Position numbers and translations under genes: made by a program
DNA from: an uncultured Dehalococcoidia bacterium
GTDB lineage: Bacteria; Chloroflexota; Dehalococcoidia; Lucifugimonadales; CATQGZ01
Assembly: GCA_958295685.1 (NCBI GenBank)
Contig: OY282365.1
Location: 2,232,001-2,296,000 of the forward strand
Reading direction: 5' to 3'
DNA: 64,000 nt
The notes under the pieces: generated by a model
What the model saw: the letters and a program-made list of their open reading frames with translations, nothing else
Database searches by the model: none
What the model was told of the DNA's origin: nothing
Shown here: piece by piece, positions 57,925-64,000 of the stretch
Layout: each line of letters starts with the position of its first letter
How positions within the stretch are numbered: position 1 is the stretch's first letter

Positions 57925-58749
57925 TTGTCCCCCACGTTCGAGGACGGCTCCGACGAGCTTGCCGAGACCGCCCGCAGGATACGCCGCCACGTCGTCACGA
58001 TGACGGCCGAGGCAGGCAGCGGCCATCCCGGCGGCTCCCTCTCGGCGGTGGAGATCGTGACCGCGCTCTACTTTCGTATAATGCGCCACCGCCCCGAGGA
58101 ACCGTCCTGGCCGGACAGAGACCGCTTCATCCTGAGCAAGGCCCACACGTGCCCCGTGCTCTACGCGGCCCTAGCCGAGGCGGGATACTTCCCCGTGGAA
58201 GAACTGCTGACCTTCCGAAAGGTCAACAGCCGCCTGCAGGGACACGCGCACACGAAGACCCCCGGCGTGGAGATGTCGGGAGGCTCCCTGGGCCAGGGCC
58301 TGTCCTTCGGAGTCGGCACGGCCTTGGCCGCGCGCCTGGACGGGCGTGAGTCGCGCACCTACGTCCTCCTCGGAGACGGCGAGTGCGACGAGGGCCAGGT
58401 ATGGGAGGCTGCCATGTCCGCATCCAACTACGGCCTGGACAACCTCACGGCAATCATCGACCGCAACGGCATCCAGAACGACCGCCGGACCGACGACGTG
58501 ATGCAGCTGGAGCCTCTGTCGGACAAGTGGCGCGCATTCGGATGGAACGCCCTGGAGATCGACGGACACCGACAGACGGCCATACTCGGCGCGCTGTCCG
58601 AGGCCCGCGGCGCCAGGGGCAGGCCCACCGTCGTGATCGCCAAGACGGTCAAGGGCAGAGGTGTCAGCTTCATGGAGAACAACGCCGACTTCCACGGCAA
58701 GGCGCCCAATCGCGAGCAGCTCGCACAGGCGCTGGTCGAAATCGGCTAG
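57925..58749 (+). CDS. Transketolase, N-terminal subunit
   Basis: A 274-residue thiamine-diphosphate-binding half of a split transketolase, moving two-carbon units in the pentose phosphate pathway. TPP motif GDGECDEGQVWEAAMSASNY near residue 151, MTAEAGSGHPGGSLSAVEIV, SKAHTCPVLYAALAEAGY, SGGSLGQGLSFGVGTALA and KTVKGRGVSFMENNADFHGK (substrate loop with His). Starts with TTG. The C-terminal subunit gene begins 22 bases later, which is the usual split arrangement. Confidence 0.93.
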   Translation: MSPTFEDGSDELAETARRIRRHVVTMTAEAGSGHPGGSLSAVEIVTALYFRIMRHRPEEPSWPDRDRFILSKAHTCPVLYAALAEAGYFPVEELLTFRKVNSRLQGHAHTKTPGVEMSGGSLGQGLSFGVGTALAARLDGRESRTYVLLGDGECDEGQVWEAAMSASNYGLDNLTAIIDRNGIQNDRRTDDVMQLEPLSDKWRAFGWNALEIDGHRQTAILGALSEARGARGRPTVVIAKTVKGRGVSFMENNADFHGKAPNREQLAQALVEIG

Positions 58750-58771
58750 GCTTCCGGAGGTCCGCTGCAGC

Positions 58772-59710
58772 ATGGTCGACAGGCTGGAAACGAGAGCCGT
58801 TGCGGGGCAGACCTTGGTGGAGCTCGGACGCGGCAACCCCGACCTGGTCGTGCTGGGAGGCGACCTGAACAAGTCGACGCACGCCAACAAGTTCGGCGCC
58901 GAGTTCCCAGACAGGTTCTTCGACTTCGGCCCAGCCGAACAAAACATCGTCAGCGTCGCCGCGGGAATGGCCGCATCGGGCAAGACCCCGGTGGTCAGCA
59001 CCTTCGCCGTCTTCGCATCGTGCAGACCCTACGACCAGCTCAGAGTCAGCGTCGCACAATCATCCCTCAACGTAAAAGTCATCGCGACCCACGCGGGCAT
59101 CATCACCGGTGAGGACGGCGTATCCGCACACGCCATCGAAGATATCGCCATCATGTCCGCGCTGCCGACCTTCACGGTGGTCGTGCCGGCCGACGGGGTA
59201 GAGACCGCGCCCGCCGTCAGGGCCGCCGTCTCGACCGAAGGGCCGTTCTACGTCAGGCTGTCCAGACCGGCCACCCCCGTAGTTCACTCGAACGGATGCA
59301 GCTTCGAGCTGGGCAGGGCCGAGACCCTCCGCGAGGGCGGCGACGCTGCCATCGTCGCCTGTGGCGTGATGGTACACGTGAGCCTCGAGGCCGCCGAGCG
59401 CCTCGCCCGCGACGGAATCGACTGCCGCGTCCTCAATATGTCCACCGTGAAGCCGATCGACCGGCAGGCTGTCCTCGACGCGGCCAGAGACACCGGCGCT
59501 GTCGTCACGGCCGAGGAGCACTACCTGCTAGGCGGCTTGGGAAGTCGTGTTGCCCAAATCGTGGCGGCCGCCAATCCCGTCCCAGTCGAGTCCGTCGCCC
59601 TGCCGGGCTACGCCGAGTCGGGCACGGCAGAGGAACTCATGGCCAAGCAGGGGCTCACCCCAGACCGCGTGGCCGCCGCCGTCATGCGGGCGGTGAGCCG
59701 CAAGCGGTAG
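58772..59710 (+). CDS. Transketolase, C-terminal subunit
   Basis: A 312-residue pyrimidine-binding half of the split transketolase. FDFGPAEQNIVSVAAGMAAS with the TPP-activating Glu, VIATHAGIITGEDGVSAHAI, and transketolase C-domain CRVLNMSTVKPIDRQAVLDA and TAEEHYLLGGLGSRVAQIVA. CGGAGG precedes the ATG by 11 bases; the open frame extends upstream in another gene's sequence and was not used. The two subunits assemble as heterotetramers in this family. Confidence 0.93.
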   Translation: MVDRLETRAVAGQTLVELGRGNPDLVVLGGDLNKSTHANKFGAEFPDRFFDFGPAEQNIVSVAAGMAASGKTPVVSTFAVFASCRPYDQLRVSVAQSSLNVKVIATHAGIITGEDGVSAHAIEDIAIMSALPTFTVVVPADGVETAPAVRAAVSTEGPFYVRLSRPATPVVHSNGCSFELGRAETLREGGDAAIVACGVMVHVSLEAAERLARDGIDCRVLNMSTVKPIDRQAVLDAARDTGAVVTAEEHYLLGGLGSRVAQIVAAANPVPVESVALPGYAESGTAEELMAKQGLTPDRVAAAVMRAVSRKR

Positions 59711-59712
59711 CT

Positions 59713-61065
59713 CTACAGCCCCAGCCCCATCACGTCTTTGAAGCGGCCCCGGCGGCCCCCCTTGCCCTTCGCGGAGCTCATCTGGCGCATCATCTTCCGC
59801 GCCTGCCGAAACTGCCCCAGCAGCTGGTTCACCTCCCGGGGCGTCGTGCCGCTTCCCCGCGATATGCGCCTCCGACGGCTACCGTCTATGATCTCGGGAC
59901 GCTGACGCTCGCGTGGAGTCATCGAGCGGATAATCGCCTCGACTCTCGACAGGTGCCCATCGTCAAGCTCGTCGGATGGAAGCTGGGCCTGCAGCCTGGA
60001 CATCCCCGGCACCATCTCCAGTATCTGGCTCAGCGGCCCCATCTTCCTGAGCTGCTGCAACTGCCCCAGAAAATCGTCCAAGTCGAAGGTCGCCTGACGC
60101 ATCTTCTTCTCGAGCTTGCGCGCCTGATCCTTATCGATCGTCGTCGACGCCTTCTCGATCAGGGTCAGCATGTCTCCCATGCCCAGTACCCTGGACGCCA
60201 GACGGTCGGGATGGAACGGCTCCAGCGCATCCAGGCGCTCGCCGGTTCCCACGAACTTGGTCGGCACCCCCGTGACCGCCGATATGGAGAGTGCGGCCCC
60301 TCCCCTGGCGTCGCCGTCCAGCTTGGTCAGAACCAGACCGGTCAACCCGATCCGGGAGTGAAACTCCTCCGCCGCTCGAACGGCGTCCTGACCCGTCATC
60401 GCGTCCACAACGAGCATCGCCTCCGACGGCGACGAAACAGCCTTGACCTCTTGCAGCTCCTCCATCAGGTCGTCGTCCACCTGGAAGCGGCCCGCCGTAT
60501 CCACGATAGCCCAGACTGCGCCGAGGTCGGCGGCCCGCCTGATGCCGTCTCTAACCACCCTAACAGGCGTCGTCGAAGCGCCCGCCTCGTACACCGGCGC
60601 CTCGATCCGGCCCGCCAGCGTGCGGAGCTGCTCTATCGCCGCCGGACGCTGAAGGTCAGCCGCGATGAGCAGCGGCTTCTGACCCGCCTGCTTCAGATGA
60701 CGCGCCAGCTTCGCGCAGAAGGTCGTCTTGCCCGCGCCGTTGAGCCCCACCACGAGAATGGTCGAAGGCTGACGCGGTCCCTGATGCAAACTGCGGTCAC
60801 CCGCCCCGAGGAGAGACGTGAGCTCCTCGTTGGTGATCCTGACGACCTGCTGACCCGGGCTCAGGCTGGAGAGCACCTCGGCCTGCAGGACGCGGCCGCG
60901 TACCGAGCCGACCAGGTCGCGCGCGACCCGGAAGTTCACGTCGGCCTCCAGGAGAGCCATCCTGACCTCCCGAAGCGCCTTGTCGACGTCCGCCTCGGTC
61001 AGCCGGCCCTTGTTGCCAAGCCGCTCGAATACGGACGTGAGCTTAGTGGTCAGAGACTCGAACAC
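59713..61065 (-). CDS. ffh: Signal recognition particle protein Ffh
   Basis: A 450-residue SRP54-type GTPase that, with 4.5S RNA, targets membrane and secreted proteins. G1 VVGLNGAGKTTFCAKLARHL near residue 110, G2/G3 DTAGRFQVDD near 192, G4 LTKLDGDARGGAALSI near 250. The C-terminal M domain is Met-rich (QFRQARKMMRQMSSAKGKGG) and preceded by RISRGSGTTPREVNQLL, the SRP-RNA-binding loop. Length is normal. It converges with the transketolase genes by 2 bases; no 4.5S RNA was recognised. Confidence 0.96.
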   Translation of the reverse strand: MFESLTTKLTSVFERLGNKGRLTEADVDKALREVRMALLEADVNFRVARDLVGSVRGRVLQAEVLSSLSPGQQVVRITNEELTSLLGAGDRSLHQGPRQPSTILVVGLNGAGKTTFCAKLARHLKQAGQKPLLIAADLQRPAAIEQLRTLAGRIEAPVYEAGASTTPVRVVRDGIRRAADLGAVWAIVDTAGRFQVDDDLMEELQEVKAVSSPSEAMLVVDAMTGQDAVRAAEEFHSRIGLTGLVLTKLDGDARGGAALSISAVTGVPTKFVGTGERLDALEPFHPDRLASRVLGMGDMLTLIEKASTTIDKDQARKLEKKMRQATFDLDDFLGQLQQLRKMGPLSQILEMVPGMSRLQAQLPSDELDDGHLSRVEAIIRSMTPRERQRPEIIDGSRRRRISRGSGTTPREVNQLLGQFRQARKMMRQMSSAKGKGGRRGRFKDVMGLGL

Positions 61066-61133
61066 AGAGCGCCTTCCTCCTGAACCACCGGCGGAGAGCG
61101 GGATTGGAGGGCTGCCGAACGGGTGAGGCCGCC

Positions 61134-62165
61134 CTAACCGACTCTGCCGGCCTCCACCATCTCGCTCATGACCATCGACATGAGCTGGACGCCCGATATC
61201 GTCCTGGAATACTCCATCCTCATGGGCCCGAGGGCTCCCAGGGCCCCGACAGCCCTCCCCGGCGCCCCGTACTGGGAGATGACCAGACTCAGGGACCGCA
61301 GCATGTCCGACCTGTTCTCACTGCCTATCACGACGCGCACCACCCCGCCGACGGGCATGTTCTCCAGGATAGCCTCTATCAGGCTGCCGTCCTCGATCCC
61401 CGCGACGACCGGCCTCAGGTGATCGTTCCTGGCGAATTCGGGCTGGTTCAGAAGGTTCCTCAGACCGTCCACGTAGTGCCCCACGTAGGAAGACCGCTCC
61501 TCCTCTTCCAGTATCAGCGCCGCCGCGTCTACCAGATGCTCCTCGAAGCTCGTCAGCTCATTAGGGCGGACCCGTATCTCGTCCCTCGTGAGACCCACCA
61601 GGCAGCCCTTGACGCGCCGCGCCGAGTTCTCGAGGTCGTCCTGGAGAATCGGCTGGTTCAGACGCACCAGATGACGCCTCAGCGTGGCCTGGCCCAGGAC
61701 GACGATGAGCATCACCAGAAGACTCTGCATTCTCACGAGCTCGACGTGACGGATGCGGGTATCCGTCGCCTTCGGATACGTCGTGATGGCCAAGCTGCTG
61801 ACCAGATCCGCCAGAATGGCGGACGAGCGGCTCGTCCAGGTCTCCACGTCCTTCTCGCCCTCGATCAGCCGCTCGGCTATCGCCGCCCTCTGACGCTCCA
61901 GCGCCCCAGTCCGATCCGGATGGCCCAGCGACTCGACGTAGAACCTGTAGGCCACGTCCAGCGGAACACACCCCGACGAGGTATGCGGCCTGTCCAGATA
62001 GCCCTGCTCCTCGAGCTCCGCCATCTCCTTGCGCACCGTGGCCGAGCTCACGTCGACGCTGTGCCGATTAATCAGAGCGTCGGACGCCACGGGGAAGGCA
62101 GTGGCTACGTACTCCTCCACGATCAGCTTAAGAAGCGTCCCCTGTCTCTCGGTCAGCATCGCCAA
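61134..62165 (-). CDS. hrcA: Heat-inducible transcription repressor HrcA
   Basis: A 343-residue HrcA. N-terminal winged helix LLKLIVEEYVATAFPVASDA, INRHSVDVSSATVRKEMAEL (recognition helix), GYLDRPHTSSGCVPLDVAYR, typical of family GAF-like domain VLGQATLRRHLVRLNQPILQ, and the C-terminal GALGALGPMRMEYSRTISGV. It represses heat-shock genes by binding CIRCE. groESL and dnaKJ are not in the window. It lies 68 bases upstream of ffh on the same strand. Confidence 0.95.
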   Translation of the reverse strand: MAMLTERQGTLLKLIVEEYVATAFPVASDALINRHSVDVSSATVRKEMAELEEQGYLDRPHTSSGCVPLDVAYRFYVESLGHPDRTGALERQRAAIAERLIEGEKDVETWTSRSSAILADLVSSLAITTYPKATDTRIRHVELVRMQSLLVMLIVVLGQATLRRHLVRLNQPILQDDLENSARRVKGCLVGLTRDEIRVRPNELTSFEEHLVDAAALILEEEERSSYVGHYVDGLRNLLNQPEFARNDHLRPVVAGIEDGSLIEAILENMPVGGVVRVVIGSENRSDMLRSLSLVISQYGAPGRAVGALGALGPMRMEYSRTISGVQLMSMVMSEMVEAGRVG

Positions 62166-62191
62166 TCAGCCTCCTCAAGACTGGGACTAGT

Positions 62192-62219
62192 TTAGCACAC
62201 CTCTTGAACAGTGTTGTAA
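62192..62219 (-). promoter_or_regulatory. CIRCE-like inverted repeat upstream of hrcA
   Basis: TTAGCACAC-N10-GTGTTGTAA, 27 bases before the hrcA start. CIRCE is TTAGCACTC-N9-GAGTGCTAA; here the left arm keeps TTAGCAC and the right arm is degenerate, with a spacer one base too long. It may be a weakened autoregulatory site. Confidence 0.35.
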
Positions 62220-62315
62220 AAATCGACCGGCTGATTGGGCGCTGCGCGCCTTCCCCTTGTCCTCACGGTCGGATTACGATTAGGCGGCACGGCAATAACC
62301 CCAGGGAGACTCGAC

Positions 62316-62726
62316 TTGCTGAAGATCAAAAAGAGCCACGTCGACGACATGATGGCCCACGCCCTCGCCGAGTACCCGAACGAGTGCTGCGGCATTCTCG
62401 CGGGCGCGAACGGCATCGGGGAGCGCCTGTACCGCACCGCCAACGCGGTGAAGAGCCCCGTCCGGTATCAAATCGACCCGCGTGAACAACTCGCCGCCGA
62501 GATGGACGCCGAAAAGAACGGCTGGGAGTACCTGGCCTTCTACCACTCCCACACCAGGGGCCACACCGGCCTGTCCACCACCGACGTGAGGATGGCGCTC
62601 GACAGCGGCTGGCTGGACGTATACTACCTGCTCGTACTCATGCACGACACCGACGAGCCCCGCCTGAACGCCTACCGCGTCTCCGAAAAAGGCGAGGTCG
62701 TCGAGGAGCCCTTCGAGATAGTATGA
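62316..62726 (+). CDS. JAMM/MPN (Mov34) metallopeptidase family protein
   Basis: A 136-residue JAB1/MPN+ protein: Glu in YPNECCGILAGANG near residue 24 and the JAMM motif HSHTRGHTGLSTTDVRMAL (H-x-H-x7-S-x2-D) near 78, a zinc site of deubiquitinase-like isopeptidases. Bacterial members (RadC/CysO-like) cleave ubiquitin-fold or sulfur-carrier conjugates. The TTG at 62316 follows AGGGAGA and fits best; the frame is open to 62235 but without family sequence. It converges with the RNase D gene across a perfect hairpin. Confidence 0.85.
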   Translation: MLKIKKSHVDDMMAHALAEYPNECCGILAGANGIGERLYRTANAVKSPVRYQIDPREQLAAEMDAEKNGWEYLAFYHSHTRGHTGLSTTDVRMALDSGWLDVYYLLVLMHDTDEPRLNAYRVSEKGEVVEEPFEIV

Positions 62727-62899
62727 CCCCGCGGCCATGCTAACCCGGCGCCGCCTTTCGCGTTGTACTTGATGAACCGCGGCAGGAGTCAGCCACACCT
62801 GGCCCAGCCGCCAACCATCAGACGATTGCGCCGCGGTCAAGGGAGCGGCGCGGCGTAATCGTCTCCGGCCGACGGACGGGAAGTCGCGGTACGGAGACA

Positions 62900-62927
62900 G
62901 AGGCCCCGGCGAAAGCCGGGGCCTCTC
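62900..62927. terminator. Perfect bidirectional hairpin between JAMM and RNase D genes
   Basis: A 12-bp perfect stem, AGAGGCCCCGGC with GCCGGGGCCTCT, closed by a GAAA tetraloop, between convergent genes. No T-tract is seen on either side, so it may terminate by stem stability or protect 3' ends. Confidence 0.65.
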
Positions 62928-62975
62928 CACTTGAACGAACCCCAGCAACGCCGCCCGGAAGCCCTCCCCGCCGAC

Positions 62976-63995
62976 TCATCCGCAGGGCGGCCGCAGACCC
63001 TCCACGAACCCCCTCAGCGAATCCCCGAACTCGAGCCGCTGCCACAGCCGCGACTCCTCGACCACGGCCGCCTCGTCGAATCCATCCCCGCCCACGCTGA
63101 GACGCTCCAGGCTCGCCGCAGGCCAGACCAGACTCGGCTCCAGACCCAGACGGACGGCGTGCCCCTGACGCCACTCCTTCAGGAGACGCAGCCGCACCCG
63201 GGCCTCCTCCCGCTCTTCCCGGCTCAGCCGTCTCCTGCCCGTCGGACTCCTCCTGGGACGCCTCAGCGGCGGCGAACCGACCCCCTCGCGTATGGCGCGG
63301 CGCACACCCCGCGACGCAGGCGCGCGGCCGTATCGCCCAAGACCCTTGACATCCGCAAGGTCCGAGGACGGCTCGGACGCCAGCGCAACCATTGCGGCGT
63401 CGGAGAAAACCTTGAACGGCGGTCGGTCGCGCCGCCGCGCCTCCCCCTCCCGGAACTCGAACAGCGAACGCAGCACGGCCAGACCCCGCCCGTCCAGCGC
63501 CCCGCTGCCCCTGACACGCAGGAAGCCCCAGTCGGCGTCCGGCTCCGAATAGCGGACGCCCGCAAGCCGTTCGAACTCCTCCCTCACCCACTCCGCCCGG
63601 CCGAGCAAGGCCAGCCTGTCCGCCAAGAGCAGCCGGAGACGCACGAGGTGACGAACGTCCCCGGCCGCGTACCGCACCATCTCCGCCGAAAGCGGACGCC
63701 GTGTCCAGTCGGCACGCTGGAGCCTCTTCTCCTTCACCACCTCCACGCCCAGATACTCCCTCAAAACCGCATCCAAGCCGAGCCGCTCAGACCCCGCGAA
63801 CGCGGCCGCGATGCCGGTGTCGAACAGGCCCCGCACGCCGAACCCCCACTCGCGGCTCAGGCTCCGCACGTCGTAGTCGGCCGAGTGGAAGACCTTCTCG
63901 ATTGCGCCGTTGGCCAGAAGCTCGCCGAGCGGCGAGACATCCCCAACCGAGAGCGGGTCGATTATGTACACCTCGTCCCGAATCGCAAGCTGCAC
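62976..63995 (-). CDS. rnd: Ribonuclease D (HRDC-domain 3'-5' exonuclease), N-terminus cut by window
   Basis: An RNase D-like exonuclease trimming tRNA 3' ends, 339 residues visible. Exo II VFHSADYDVRSLSREWGFG near residue 35 and Exo III VRYAAGDVRHLVRLRLL near 108 (Tyr/Asp). HRDC-like helices follow (ALDGRGLAVLRSLFEFREGE near 170 and PPFKVFSDAAMVALASEPSS). A second helical domain lies near residues 260-335. The Exo I DTE motif is expected just outside the window. The C-terminus ends RGFVEGLRPPCG. Confidence 0.87.
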   Translation of the reverse strand: MQLAIRDEVYIIDPLSVGDVSPLGELLANGAIEKVFHSADYDVRSLSREWGFGVRGLFDTGIAAAFAGSERLGLDAVLREYLGVEVVKEKRLQRADWTRRPLSAEMVRYAAGDVRHLVRLRLLLADRLALLGRAEWVREEFERLAGVRYSEPDADWGFLRVRGSGALDGRGLAVLRSLFEFREGEARRRDRPPFKVFSDAAMVALASEPSSDLADVKGLGRYGRAPASRGVRRAIREGVGSPPLRRPRRSPTGRRRLSREEREEARVRLRLLKEWRQGHAVRLGLEPSLVWPAASLERLSVGGDGFDEAAVVEESRLWQRLEFGDSLRGFVEGLRPPCG

Positions 63996-64000
63996 CAGGC

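Noticed and set aside
59296..61083. 595-residue plus-strand open frame
   Set aside because: Antisense to ffh and overlapping the transketolase C subunit in another frame; composition typical of a shadow.

Overview
The window is high-GC, densely packed bacterial chromosome with many GTG and TTG starts. The gene content suggests a Chloroflexota genome, possibly Dehalococcoidia or SAR202-like: a CaiB/BaiF CoA-transferase, an acyl-CoA dehydrogenase, a MoxR-DUF58-DUF4129 cluster, lipoproteins with PKD, propeller or Pro-Thr domains, a siroheme-type haem cluster, and Chloroflexota-type dispersed intergenic repeats. This assignment is an inference from gene types; no search was possible.

Layout. 1-16.9 kb: a 5'-truncated RNB ribonuclease, tRNA-Pro, an alpha/beta hydrolase, an amidohydrolase, a FIST protein, ThpR, an acyl-CoA dehydrogenase, TauE/SafE, the MoxR/DUF58/DUF4129 operon, tRNA-Gln, a GNAT-aminotransferase fusion, small stress-type genes, a CoA transferase and a lipoprotein form of bifunctional nuclease. 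16.9-33 kb: galU, phhB, a geranylgeranyl-reductase-type flavoprotein, an aspartate-carbamoyltransferase-like protein with altered active-site residues, a Pro-Thr surface protein, PHP, holA, priA, rplS, Nudix, a DUF4349/PKD lipoprotein, tRNA-Glu, argC, a cupredoxin and a P-loop kinase-like protein. 33-40 kb is accessory: an RHH regulator, a desuccinylase-like gene between 44-bp direct repeats, a HicB-HNH pair behind twin palindromes, a sialidase, and a propeller-LRR protein with near-identical repeats. 40-46.8 kb is a siroheme/haem cluster (ahbAB fusion, precorrin-2 dehydrogenase, hemC, cobA-hemD fusion, hemB), then a small S26 peptidase and a LysR regulator. 47-57.8 kb is a second accessory region: a propeller lipoprotein, a broken serine recombinase, VapBC plus a VapC fragment, mgtE, a frameshifted lipoprotein, tRNA-Lys, a Pycsar-type locus with two class III nucleotide cyclases around one DUF5706 membrane effector, and a DUF5131/TcmP pair. 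57.9-64 kb returns to housekeeping: split transketolase, ffh, hrcA, a JAMM peptidase and RNase D (truncated by the window).

Two systems stand out. The first is the tRNA-Lys-linked defence-like island with its two-cyclase Pycsar locus (53.7-57.8 kb). The second is a dispersed non-coding element with six recognisable copies, in two sequence types. Five copies begin with a near-consensus sigma-70 promoter of fixed 17-bp spacing, followed by an array of roughly 11-bp units and a conserved core. In four of these five, inverted heptamers follow the core, and they change together with the array heptamers between the two types. Copies of the second type carry the HUH motif of IS200/REP-associated transposases just after the promoter. 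Decayed VapC tails, a sialidase 5' fragment and a truncated lipoprotein lie next to these repeats, showing local rearrangement.
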